This document shows positions 1 through 11,900 of a stretch of 64,000 nt of DNA, piece by piece. The translations under genes were made by a program, and so were the position numbers. Below the pieces are notes generated by a model. It had not been told where the DNA came from, ran no database searches, and saw only the letters and a list, made by a program, of their open reading frames with translations. Numbering within the stretch: position 1 is the first letter of the stretch; the number at the start of each line of letters is the position of its first letter. Source of the DNA: Halichondria panicea (lineage: Eukaryota > Porifera > Demospongiae > Suberitida > Halichondriidae); contig NC_087379.1 of NCBI RefSeq assembly GCF_963675165.1, positions 4,605,442-4,669,441 of the forward strand. Reading direction: 5' to 3'.

Positions 1-331
1 CCACGCCTCTTTGTCTGCATGCATGCCCCCCGGGGGAACCCAACCCACATCCGTTGCAGACATATATATCCACATGGGCCAGAATCAGGTGGTACGATTA
101 TTCACCTCGCTTCCCGCTCGGCAATAACCACACTCACTAATTCGTTCTGAAGTCGTTGTAAGCGGCTGTAATTAGAACTATCTACCTAGTACAGCTAGTG
201 GCTTGCTCGGGAAATGTGAACCATGTAAGCTGACTTTGTTAAACAGACCAATCAGATTTATGATATCTACGTGATTTGCTGGCCACATAGAAAAGGCTGT
301 ACGTACATGAAAAAGAAAATGGACCCTAAGT

Positions 332-1184
332 ATGTTATTGGGACAAGTTGCTGCTGGGCATACATCAGCTGTGCATCCAACTCAACCTTTGATTGCTCCA
401 AAGCCCAAGGGAAAGGCAGATCTACCCCTTCAGCAAGTTAGTGGGAATGTGGCACAAATTAATAACTCAGGAACCCAATTTAACGTTCGAAACACAGTTG
501 TTAAACAAGCAGTTTGTCAGTCACCACAGTCTGAAAGCAACGAACCAGTGAATATAACAATTAAAGTATTTCATCCTATCAAGCAGAAAGAGTGGAAGAC
601 TTTTGTATTGAAATTGAAACTATATCTGAAATGAACAGTGTTAGAGCTCTTCGTGAGGAAATAACTTGGCAAGCAGATTTTGTAAGCTTTAATCTTGGCT
701 TTGTCAATTGATATTGGCTATAATTATTGTTGGTTCTTGTTTTTCACTGAGTGATGATATCAAGCTAGTCTGTATTAGAAAAATTGATTGACAGGGGAAA
801 GATGCTGTGGTGTGTCGGTTTGCCTGAGAGACATATTGAAAGTGGTATATTGTATGTGTAGACTCATAATCAGATGAAGAACAACCAAAGAAGCAATTGG
901 AAGGAAAGGTCAGTGGTCTTGTATCTAAAACACAACGAATAGATTCCATCGTGAATGAACTCAGTGAAAAACATGGGAATACGTACAATAAGATACAATA
1001 CAAACTTTGGGCTGAAACTATTGACGTAAAGAAACACGAGAGTAGAGATGTTCCACCGCCTGGCTCAATATGGAATAATACATCCAAGAAACCAAAGCAT
1101 TCGAAGTTGATGCAATGGCATGTGCTTTACTACCATGACAAACAAAGTTGCGTCCGCATTTTCTCTGAGGCCTTCACCATCTGA
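332..1184 (+). pseudogene. Unrecognised protein gene fragment, frame broken
   Basis: I do not recognise this family. Open reading runs from an ATG at 332 to about 570. The coding-like signal then moves to another frame (about 560-682, acidic, including ALREEITWQ) and ends at a possible donor GTAAGC near 683. A second coding-like block at about 870-1184 contains LVSKTQRIDSIVNELSEKHG followed by a Trp/Pro-rich part. The two blocks do not join in phase with any splice pair I tried, so the gene may be decayed or may use splice sites I missed. The block composition (Lys, Glu, Ser) looks like real protein rather than chance. The start is also uncertain. Confidence that something here was once coding is moderate; confidence in the model is low. 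Confidence 0.3.
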
Positions 1185-1189
1185 TCATA

Positions 1190-1670
1190 CTACTCCTACT
1201 AAAGACTTGAATGAACCAACCCCTGAATAATTTGCACCATCTCTATACTTTTGCAATCAAAAGTCCAAGCCTTTTAGAGTTATGCATGGCTTTCTTTTTA
1301 GGTAGTTTGTAGCCAGAGGAACTGGCATTGCATGCACATTTATCAGAGTAGGTTGGACACGCATCATCATGACGCGTTCAGTGATGTGATAATTATAGAC
1401 CACTATCCAATAATCCTTGGCCAAATAAAAATATTTGGGGCTTAGATCAATTCTGGCGCAATTTAAGCTCATATAGTAGCTATCGATTTAGTGATACCAT
1501 CATTACATGATTGTAGTGTTAGGTGCGCAAAATAGATGTTTAAAACTAAACTGACTACCTACCTCAGCTTCATTTTTTTTGTATCAAAATCAAATCCCAG
1601 GGGGGCGAAATACCCCCCTCGCCCCCCTCAATGCAGCCCTGACTAGAAACTTGCCTCTAGTGTGAGTGAG
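1190..1670. other. Non-coding, repeat remnants
   Basis: No gene is seen here. The segment near 1345 (CAGAGTAGGTTGGACACGC) resembles the terminus of the CAGAGGAGGT element family found intact at 55890-56242. The segment 1598-1645, with G/C runs and ending AATGCAGCCCTG, matches one end of the small element at 18576-18753. Both look like single degraded ends. Confidence 0.5.
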
Positions 1671-1676
1671 TGGGTT

Positions 1677-2211
1677 CATAGATAGAGTAGAAGAGGGATT
1701 GGAAACGGAAGTACCCTCGAAGTACCATCCGTGTATCTCCGCGGTTTTAATCGAGGCTTACTTTTTTAACGCGAGGGCTAAACATGAATAATTCATGAGA
1801 ATTGTTTTGCTCTCTGTAAGAAGTCCACGAGCAGTTCTGCTGCTAAACATCAACTTTCTCTAATACTTGAGGCCATTTGGGACACAGGACACTATTTAGT
1901 TACAAAGCCTTAGCTATATCAAAGGTACTATAGGAACACAAGCATGAAAAAGCGCTCTGTGTACCTCTAGCTACTTCACGACAATCGAGATTATATTTTC
2001 TTTGTTTCCAATTGATACTTACTATCAGGGGGCATGTGATTCAGTAATGGGGGTAGCTCTGAGATGTATGCTTTGGACACAATAAGTTTCCCGGGCTTTT
2101 GCGGGAGTTATGAGGAGATACACGGATGGTCCCAGAGCCACTACGTAGACTTCATTGTAAAACATCACGTGAATCACTTCCGTTTCCAATCCCTCTTCTA
2201 CTCTATCTATG
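1677..2211. mobile_element. Short TIR element with 7-bp target duplication
   Basis: The left end CATAGATAGAGTAGAAGAGG is repeated as its reverse complement at 2172-2211, giving a near-perfect inverted repeat of about 36 bp. A second shared block, ACCATCCGTGTATCTCC, lies further in on both sides. The element is flanked by the direct repeat GTGGGTT (1670-1676 and 2212-2218). It is about 535 bp with no coding sequence, so it is a non-autonomous DNA transposon (MITE). A degraded copy of the same end is visible near 14896-14930. Confidence 0.8.
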
Positions 2212-3115
2212 GTGGGTTACACCACATCTCCACATGACCACCCTACCTGTCGCTTCCTTGCAACGAGCAACTATCTAAATATGTTTGCAGATGACATGGC
2301 TATTTATAGAGTCATTAAATCCATTAAAGACTACGATACACTTCAGGAAGACGTAAACAGTGTTGCTGCTTTCATGTCTGGCAAACACCTTCAATTCAAC
2401 GCATCAAAATGTAAAGTGATGTTAATATCAAACAAGAGAAGTAGGTCCATCGAGCCACCCATATTTACAGTCAATGGCTTTTCCCTGGAGCGTGTGGAGA
2501 CGTTCAAATATCTAGGAATCCAATTTTCATCGAATCTTTCTTGGCATGCCCACACTAAGGCACTTTGTAAGAAATCGAGAAAACTTGTTGGACTGCTACA
2601 CAGAAACTTCGCAACTCATTCTCCCCCTTCTGTTATACTGAAACTATACAAATCTTTCATTAGACCAAAACTAGAGTATGCTTCAATCGTTTGGAACCCA
2701 CACTTAAAATGCATTATCAAGGATATGGAAAAAGTTTGCATTAAAGGTTTGCCTAAAACAGTGGGATTACTCTATCAGCTATTTGGAACTTTTGAAACGA
2801 GCAGAACTACCAACACTGGGTCAGAGAATGGCATTGGCCAGTCTGCACCATTTATTCAAAATTATGTATAATATAAGTTACTATGAGGACACACCTAAGA
2901 AGAAACAATTAACATACAATACAAGACATGTTAACAATCTGTCTCTGACTCCGGTATCATGCAGAACATCGGTCCATAGTAACTCCTTTTTCCCAAGGAC
3001 CATTGAACTGTGGAACAGGATTATGGCAAATTATGAACTTATAATTAGCACTTGTACTCCCGTAAAATTATTTAAATCTATACTTAATGACCCTGTAGTA
3101 CTTAGCATGCTTTGA
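2212..3115 (+). mobile_element. LINE reverse transcriptase fragment (5'-truncated)
   Basis: The translation shows the RT catalytic box NMFADDMAIY at about 2277-2306. It continues with the conserved blocks FKYLGIQFSSNLSWHAHTK and RPKLEYASIVWNP, and in a second frame with NSFFPRTIELWNR close to the C-terminus. The frame changes near 2790, so the copy is dead. Endonuclease and most RT fingers are missing, which is the usual 5' truncation of LINE insertions. This is a non-LTR retrotransposon with CR1/L2/Jockey-like C-terminal blocks; the clade is an inference. It ends at a TAG at 3115. Confidence 0.85.
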
Positions 3116-3139
3116 ATAGGTAGTTACACTATATAATAG

Positions 3140-3271
3140 TTAGACACTGTTTTGGAGGTGTCTATGGGATTTAGAAGCCCAAAGGCACTCATTAGTATCC
3201 CGAGCGTAGCGAGGGTACTAAAGTGGCTGAGGGCTTCTAAATCACATGGACACCGACAAAACAGTGTCTAA
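3140..3271. mobile_element. Small hairpin MITE
   Basis: The ends TTAGACACTGTTTTGG and its reverse complement flank a 132-bp unit. The arms remain complementary for about 40 bp each, including GGGATTTAGAAGCCC against GGGCTTCTAAATCAC. There is no coding capacity. The target duplication is not clear. Confidence 0.75.
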
Positions 3272-3596
3272 CTCATTTAGATATTAGTGCACATGCGCAA
3301 ATCGCTTGACTACAATACAATTACTTGACAATGGACTACTAGGTATACTAAGTAAATTTGCAGGTATACTAAGTCTCATAGTATACCTGCTCTGAGGCAC
3401 TTTTCCCATGTACTTCCCATGTAGATCTTATCAACTATAGTGTCTAATATTATTATAAATATAATTATATATAATTATATATATATATATATTTTTTAGG
3501 GTACTAACTTATTAGCTTCTGCTATTTTATTGTATCCTGGCTTTGCCGAATTGTTAAAAAAAAAAAAGAAAAATACAAACTATAGAATTCCTTTGG

Positions 3597-3916
3597 GGTC
3601 AAAGATAAGAATGTAAAAGCTTGTCAGAGCTAGAAAACGCTAAAGATTAATGGTGGTCTGAGCTTCTGATCATAATTTAATAATCATAATCCTTATAGAC
3701 AAAAATTAGAAAGGTGTCGAAATGCTATGTCCAGCATCCATCTTGAAATTTTTTAGTAGAGTATAAGGAAGGTGTGAGTACTCCTATATAGGCCGCTTTT
3801 GGCTACTTGTAGTGTCACTTGCAGAGCAGTGGAGCATTGAGGTGCCTATATTGGGTCTATTCTTATGAACGCACGTGATAAATCCTGACGGTGGATGACG
3901 CGCATCCAGCTTCCTC
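3597..3916. repeat. Degraded copy of the CAGAGGAGGT TIR element family
   Basis: This segment aligns along its whole length with the reverse complement of 55890-56242. Shared landmarks include GAATGTAAAAGCTT, GAACGCACGTGATAAA and CCTGACGGTGGATGACGCG. The termini are eroded (AGCTTCCTCTG at the right end). It is a second, older copy of the same non-autonomous DNA transposon. Confidence 0.8.
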
Positions 3917-4640
3917 TGTACATCTATAGAGGTTATGCACGCAGCCTGTTGCTATATCCACCGTACGTTTCTTACACAGAAGTGATAGTAAAACACACAT
4001 GTTTGATCGACGTGTTGATGCAAAATTAAGAGTTGCTGTGCAATGAGCTGTAGTGCTAGATACTATATAAGAAATAGATGCAGGCTACAGACTAGTGCAT
4101 AATCAAGGGCGTATAAAGAGAAGAGGGCATGCAACTCCAACGTGCGAGCAAAAACCGCATTCGATCTATTTATAGCTATCTCTACACACGTACTTTACAC
4201 AAAATCAGACAAATCTATAATCTATTTTTAGAGTAAGTTTGCAGTAAATTTCACCGCCCACTTACAGTTTTTACCCTCATCTCTTCATATGCCCTTGATA
4301 TTATCATCAGTGAGCTCTGAGGTTGGTGGTTGGTGGTTGACATTGTCATGCATTGTGTCGAGGCTGTATACATGTACATGCAGTCTTAAGTCTGAGCAGT
4401 AGTGGAGCTGGGCTGACAATCAGTGATTCTTGGCCTCTTATCTTGGATAGCAGAAGCTAAACTAGTATAATAGGCACTGGAATATATATCCAAAGGACTA
4501 GCTATAGATATCAATACTCTGCATAGCCAATAATAGTCTCCAGCCATGCACTATTGCATATGCGTACAAGAACAAGAAAAGTAAAGCCTGCATGGGGACA
4601 AGGCTCTATATAATATTGATTAGTTCACACAAGAAATGTT
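3917..4640. other. Gene-free stretch
   Basis: No supported exon, RNA gene or clear repeat boundary was found on either strand. It is AT-rich with scattered short palindromes. Confidence 0.4.
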
Positions 4641-4650
4641 TTGAATACAT

Positions 4651-4850
4651 ATACCGTATAGCACGAAATTTTCGCGGATTAGAATTCTACACGAAAATTA
4701 AGTCCACGAAATGTTCTAGAATTACCTGCTATAACATGCAAAGGTTTAAAGGCGTGGCTTCCAGTAAGCAGTCATTCCGCGAACATTGTGCAACGAAATG
4801 GGCAAATCCACGAAATATAAGTGCCTCGAAAACTTCGCGCTATACGGTAT
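4651..4850. mobile_element. MITE with TACCGTATAGCRCGAA termini
   Basis: The left end ATACCGTATAGCACGAAA and right end TTCGCGCTATACGGTAT are inverted repeats around a 200-bp non-coding body with CGAAAT/TTTCGCGG motifs. Related ends occur at 47660-47672 and 59465-59480, so this is a multi-copy family. Confidence 0.75.
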
Positions 4851-5271
4851 ATAGAGACAGTTGTATTACAATTGATTCTAGAAATGTTATACCTCGAGTG
4901 ACATGCAGGCCAAAATAAAGGATTGGTTGATCAGCGGTGCTGTGAAAATCAATTAAAGCCGCGTCGAGTGGCAATCTTCCTCTGGCTAGCCACACGTTTC
5001 TGATTAATTTTTGCTGATCATGTGACCAATAGCGATGCAGTTATGTGATTGTACTTAAAATTGCACACTAACTTCTTATTGCACTCTTCTTCTTTTTATA
5101 ATACTCTGTATATACTCATGTATGCATGATTCAGAAATGCAGTGTGAAGCTAGCTAGTTTCTGTAAACTATATGTTTTTTAGCTCATGATCACCAATAAA
5201 ACCTTTATAATAGCTATAACGTTGTTAAATGCTGGTGCACTCTAAAGCTAGCTAATGTAACTATATAACTA

Positions 5272-5738
5272 CTGTGGAACCTCCATTAACGACTACCTCC
5301 AAAGAGCACACTATATAACGGCCAAGAGCTCAGGTCCAGATTGAAACTACAATGACTTCAATGTAAAAGCAACCTCTCAGGAGCGACCACCTCTCTACTC
5401 CGTATAACGAGCAGCTTTCTAGTCCCCAACCAGCTTTAGCAATGGAAAATAACTTCCCAGAACGGATAGCCACACCCAGAATTAGCAGAAAGTTATTGCC
5501 GAGATAGTATTATTTTGCACAATCGTGAAAACCTAGCTGTAGCTTGTCTCTACATATAGCCTTTTCAAAGCTTGTATGAGCTAAAGAAGCAGTTAGCAGA
5601 TTCATTTGCAGCAAGAAATTACTCATAGAGCATACATAGCTGGCAATCGAAACCTCCCATGCAAGGAAGACCACCTCTCTATATATAATGGCCAAAAGGC
5701 TGTTCCCCAATGGTGTCCGTTTTATGGAGGTTCCACTG
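5272..5738. mobile_element. pogo/Tigger-like MITE with TA target site
   Basis: The ends read CTGTGGAACCTCC and GGAGGTTCCACTG in inverted orientation, bounded by TA on both sides. Internal repeats of the form ACCACCTCTCTA-TATAACGGCCAA occur near both ends. CAGTGGAACCTC termini with TA duplication are characteristic of the pogo branch of Tc1/mariner. The body of 467 bp has no transposase. Confidence 0.75.
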
Positions 5739-5791
5739 TATTGCTTTGGGGGATCTCCATATAATTGCATGGTTACAATATTTTGTAATAG

Positions 5792-8700
5792 TTGGATTCA
5801 TTACCGTATTATTATGTATACTTACAAGCCTTGTATTTTCTATATGGGTGTTCAGGTCCTCCCCAGAAGCTGGACTATTGTTACTGACACAGAAACGTGA
5901 GTGAGTATTACACAGTTGAGTCACTAGCTTTATGAATGCGAGTCAACTTTAGGAAAACGCCAATCTACCAGAACGAGACAACAGGGGAAACCCTCCTCAA
6001 ACTACCTGGATGTAAGTACATGTACTTGTGCACACGGTTCTGTGTGTTTTACATCCTGTGTAGATCCCCTGCACCAAACCTCTGCACACCCTGGTGTCGC
6101 TTTTTATGATGAGCCTCGAGAGAAGGTGTTCACCTCCAGTGGTGGGCATGCTGACTTTGCCAATGGAGTTAAAGTGGCTGTTCCAGCTAATGCTATCCCA
6201 GTAGGGACCTCTGTGGGCATTAAAGTCCAACCCAGCCTTGCCCCCATAGATGTATTTGTGATGCCTGAGGGCATTCAGTCTGCAAGTCCGTCTTACTTAA
6301 TTTCTAGTGAAGGTATAAACGGACAGGTGACCGTGAGCATGGAGCACTATGTACGAGTGTCCACCCAAGAAGAAGCTGGTAACCTCCTTTTTCTCCAAGC
6401 TGACTCGTCTCCTAAGAGATCTGGTTCAAAGAGTGTCTACGAGTACCGGGAGGTGCGAAAGGGCTCGTCACAGTTCACTCCTGGAGGAAACACCGGTAAA
6501 CTGACCAGACGCTTGTCAAAGAAACGGTTCATTAAAATTGGCCGCCAAGCTCGTGTTAGAGGTGAGTGCATATTGAAATGTGCTTGTAAGTGTGAGTGAC
6601 ATACTTTTGTTGCAGACTCACCACCCAACCTCTACACTGTCAGAGTTTACTTGTCTCCTCCACACACAACTGGAGACAGAATGGCTCTGGTCATTATCAG
6701 CTACTTCCAACGTCTGTTTCACGATGTACGTGCATTGCAGATTATATAGCCTCGTTTATATGAGGCCTTTAATCCGGGTTGGAATCAGGATTAAATCTAA
6801 CCTCGTTCGGCCGGTTATAATCCAACCCACCTCTGGAGGTGGTTCAGATTGTGTCAAAAGCGGTTTAGCTTGAGTAAACACAAAGGGCTAATTCTGAGGT
6901 GTTGTACATGTTTGTGAGTGTTTCTAGAGTAAGGCTGTAGCTTCCTATCAGCCAATGTTGAGCAAATGCAATTAGTGGTCATTTTACTATGCCCACTACT
7001 CAGAAAAATCCGATCCGGATTATAGGTGTCGTAAACGGGGCTTATAAATTGTATGATTCAATTAGCACATAAATTGTTTGCCAACAGTTTTTGCGGAAGT
7101 TTGAGGTTGACGTCATTCCCAGAGATTATCCACACTTGTCAAATAGCCCTGCTGATAAGACAATCAAAAACGCTCTTAGTTTTATCGAAGTTGATGCAGT
7201 ACTGGAGCTAGTCTGTGACTCAGCCGCCTGGAGGAGTGTGCCTAACCAGACAATGGTGAATACTCAAAACTTTTTATTTTATATCGTATGTGATTTTTCA
7301 CTTTTTTCTTGTGAAGCAGATATCCCCCAGAGGAGGTCGGACACCACTCGACCTTTCCGCTAATTATGACCTTTTACTTACATTTTCTAATCCTTTTTGC
7401 TATACTCACGCTCTGCTTATATAGATATTTCCGCCCAACTAGTAAATATAGTGGCTGTGACATTATAAATACTATTTATACCCCACCTATAGTCTGGGGG
7501 GGGGGCCAGACCTTTTCTCAGAGGGGGGAGGGGAAGATCTATAGAGGAGAAAAGGCCTGGAGACTCTTGCAGCACTTTCCTGTGCTCTTGGAATATCGAG
7601 ACTTGGAGGGAGGAGTAGATGTAGCAATACTCTCATTTCATTGGCTTGTATCCAAATTCCACAGAAGCAATACTCGCATTTCATTGGGTTAACAATCACA
7701 TGACATGGATATGCATTTCATTGGCTCTAGCCACATTCCGCTAGAGCACCCGGAAATGCTGCAAGAGTCTCCATACTTAATCCTATAGCTCTACTTGATT
7801 TTTCCCCCGAGCTATTAGATCTGGCCCCCCATGCAGATTAATATCCTACCTTCGATCTTGATTTTCTTGCTCTGGAGTCTTTGTTCCTTCCAAGAGGAGT
7901 TCATTTCTGTCTGTTTGTTTCTCTGAATGGCCTGTCGTGTGCTGAGCTGATCCCAAAATTCATTGTACCTCTTTTATTTAATGCAAAACCAAGGTATGCA
8001 TAAGGGTAGGTCAGGTAGCTCAGATGGCTATAGTGTGACGACTTCCCCTGGACAACACAAAAACAGAAAAATAAAACAAAATTAAGGAGCTATGGCTAAT
8101 TATGAATAAAAAGCTACTGAGGTTCGATTTAAATGATGAAACAGAGGAGCTATTGTTAACTTCTGGTGGTAAAGAGTTCCATTTCGGTATATTCCATTTC
8201 GGTATTACATCCAGATAAAGGGAATGTTTGTGGGATGAGGTGCCCACATGGTTGTGCGGATGGCGGGGTGGGTGAGAGGACAGTGGGAGGAATACAGGAT
8301 TTGTTGTTGAAGCATACTTGAGTTTTTGGATATTCCTGCGGTCTTTAAGTGATTTGAATTGGAGTTTGTTAAGTAGAGAGATATAGTCAGATTTCCATTC
8401 TTTGGTTATGATTTTGCAGGCAAATGATTGGGTGTTCTCCAGTTTCTTGGTGGGGTCCCATACTGCGGCGCAGTATTCAAGTTTAGGTAGCACAGTGCCT
8501 CCTGTAAATTGTATGCTTTGATAGCTGTGATGCATCTTTTAATTTCCTGTGGAGCAATCCCAATTGTTGTGTCCTCACAGTGTTGGTAATGTGCTGAGAC
8601 CAGGACAGATTCTTAGAGATGGTGACGCCGAGGTACTTGAAACATTCCACAATGGGGAGATTTGCTGGTTTGAAATAGAGAGGGTGAGTGGGATCGCATT

Positions 8701-8866
8701 CATAGATCTTGTGATGGGTAGAACATTGGTTTTTTTGTTGTTTAGAAGTGGGGGACAGAGTCGAATGCCAATTTCATTGCTGTCCTTAGTATCGAAGGTT
8801 CTCGAGAGAATTGTTCACAATCAAATATCACTATATCTAACATCAAACAAACTTCTCTCCAACAAC

Positions 8867-8910
<44 letters not shown>

Positions 8911-11900
8911 AATTCTGCAAAATGCATGGATACACTAGTAGCATATTACGCTAACCTAATGTGCGCCCTGTATATATTACTTACAATAGCGAGTACAAAT
9001 TAAAAATAAAGACTAATATTATACTAATGCAAGTGACAGAGTACATTTCTCTTAAATGACAAAATCGATGTACTTTCCTGCAGCTCCAGTGGTAATTCAT
9101 TCCACACAGATATTGCCTTTGGGAAAAAAAGAGTTCGCATATGCATTTGTTCTGCAAATTGGTCTTTCAAACTGTATATTTTTTGTGCTTCTTAGATTGA
9201 GAGGGCATACTCTTCTTTCCAGTGGTGGATCAGGGAATTTAAAGTTACCATTTATTACCTGGTAAAGGTATGATAGCTTCAGGTACAATCTTCTTGTAGA
9301 AAGGGACGGTAGGTCCACAGTATCTAATAGGGAGTCGTAGTCCATATTCCAAAGTTTTGTGCAGATTTTAAGGGCAAACTTTTGTACTTTTTCTATTTTG
9401 TGAGAATTTGTTTTTTGGTGTGGATCCCAAACAGGGGCAGCATATTCCAGTTTTGATCTCACAAGGGAGATGTAGAGTTGTCTTAAACATTCTAGTGACG
9501 AGTGGCCATAGAACTGTCGGTAAATTATACCAACCTGCTTGCAGGCATTTCTGCACATTTCTTCTATGTGTTTTGACCATGAGAGGTCGTGAGAGATCCA
9601 CACGCCAAGGTACTTGTAGTGGTCAACTTTAAGTAGGGGACGTCCACTGATATTGAGACACATGTTGGGAAGTGGTGGGCTGAATTTTCTTGATATAGTC
9701 ATGTATTTACACTTGCTTTGGTTAAACAAGAGTACATTTCTTTCAGACCATGCTTGGAGTTGATCAATATCTCCTTGCAATTTTATATAATCTTCAGGAG
9801 ATTGAATAGGATGGTAAAGAAGAAGATCATCAGCATAGAGCAAGAGACTTCCTTCATTTTGATGTAGATCGATGTCATTTATATAGATTAGGAAAAGAAG
9901 AGGTCCCAGCACCGAACCCTGGGGAACTCCTGACACAACCTCCGAGATATTTGATGACTTTCCATTTATTATGACATATTGTGATCTATTCCTGAGGTAG
10001 CTTGCTACCCAAGATACCAGGTGGGGATCTAGGTTCAGATTGGTTAGCTTACTCATCAATATCGAGTGAGGAACCTTGTCAAATGCTTTTTTGAAATCAA
10101 AAAAGACTGCACATACACTCTGACCATCTTCAAGCAGTTTGTGCCAATTGTGCACTGCCGTAAGCAGCGCACCTGTGGTGGATTTTCCTTTAGTAAAACT
10201 CCATTGTTTATTCGAGAGGAAAGATATATCTTTTAGCTGTTCTAAGATTTTACTATACATATGTTTTTCCAGGAGCTTTACAAGGATGGAGAGTAGCGAT
10301 ATAGGGCGATAGTTTAAGGGATCAGACTTGTCGTTTGATTTGGGTATTGGAGTGACATGAGCCAATTTCCAGTCGTATGGCAGTTCACAGTTTTTTATCG
10401 ATATATTGAAAAGCATTGTTATACTTGGGGTGATCGTTTCAGCAGTAGCCTTTAGCATTTTGGCGGAGATTCCATCAGGACCATTTGCTTTTGTGGTGTC
10501 TAGATTTGATAACAGGTTGAATACTTCATCTTCTGTGCAGCGTAAGTTCTCAGGTAAGTCTCTTGTTGGTTGTTTAAAGGAATTTGGGTCAAGAGGAGGA
10601 AGTGAATGGTTGAAATTTGCATAAAACTGTTTGTTAAGGACCTGGGCCTTTTCTTCATCCTGTTCGATTTTGCAGCCATTTACTACAAGACATGGGATAG
10701 AGCTATCTGATTTTCTCAGGTATTTCAGAGCTGTCCAAAATTTTTTTGACTGAGGCTTGAGGGTGCTAAAGAAATCTTGTTTACTCCGTCTGAGAGTGGT
10801 CACAACCTTATTTCTGATCTGTTTGTAGGTTGCAAAATCAGAGGGTTCGTTGTATTTTCTGGCAAGTCTGTAGTAATAGTTTCTCTTTTTGATATCTCTT
10901 ATTATATTTTTCGTTAGCCAAGGAAGATTCTTTCGGGTTGCGATTTCTGCTGTGGGAATACAATTTCTCATAGTAGTCATGAATACATTCTTCCACTCTT
11001 TCCAGGATGACTCAACAGAACTTGGGTGTATGAAGCTGGTAAGATCAAATGTAGCCAACATATATCTTGCTTTGTCAAAGTCAGCATAATCATATCTCCA
11101 TACTTTGTTTGTGTGCGTACGAGTGTGAGAGTTTGCACGAACTTTCACTTGTAGACTGATGCCAAGATGATCAGAGTTGGCTAGTGGAGGCACCGTTTCA
11201 CAGTACTTTAGAGTTCTTGGAGATGACATAAGAACGAGGTCAATAAGAGTTGATGTGCCATCAGCTGCAATGCGTGTGGGTTGTTTCACCACCTGAGTTA
11301 GAGAGAAGCAGTCAGTAATATTTGCAAGGTGATTGCACAAAGAAGTAGTATTTGCTGACAGAACATTCACATTAAAGTCACCTAGTAAAATAAGATTTGA
11401 AATTGAACAACTATTTAGACTACTTAAAACATGAAATAACTCATCAAAGGTTGACAAAAGTGAGAAAGGGGGCCTATAAAAAACACCAATACAAATACTT
11501 TTGTTTTGACTTAAAGTTATGGAAACAAATATAATTTCTAAGCTACTATAATCAGTAGTGATGATATCAAAAATATAGTTGTCTTTAATGAATAACATAA
11601 CCCCCCCACCATGACGATCACGATCCAGCCTCACTATAGTGTAACCAAGTAGTTTGAGTTCAGAATCAGTTATATTATCATTTAGCCATGTCTCGGTTAC
11701 ACATACTACTTCTGGTGAGAGAGCAAGACAATTTGCTGCAAGGCAATCAATTTTTGGTAAAATGCTCCTGGCATTGTAATATAGAAAAATTTTGGTTTTA
11801 GGTCAGGACTTTCAACTCAGGATGCACTACTTATACTAGCTGTCACAAACGACTGGCACCAATTACTATCAAAAAACACTTGGTAAAGCCTATAGTTAGA

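Noticed and set aside
4592-4918. Plus-strand open frame of 108 residues
   Set aside because: Most of it is the body of the MITE at 4651-4850, so it is not a gene.
6580-6873. Continuous open frame past the fourth visible exon of the UNC5-like gene
   Set aside because: Only 6616-6725 matches the domain pattern and phase. The remainder lies after a good GTACGT donor and reads as intron.
8000-8050. tRNA-like phrase GGTAGCTCAGATGGCTATAG
   Set aside because: It resembles a tRNA 5' half, but there is no B box or acceptor-stem partner downstream, and the sequence is the 3' end of a LINE coding frame read in reverse.
8549-8938. Plus-strand open frame of about 129 residues
   Set aside because: Most of it is the antisense of the old LINE reverse transcriptase (FKYLGVTISKNLSW on the other strand), followed by an inverted RT piece and the poly(T) run.
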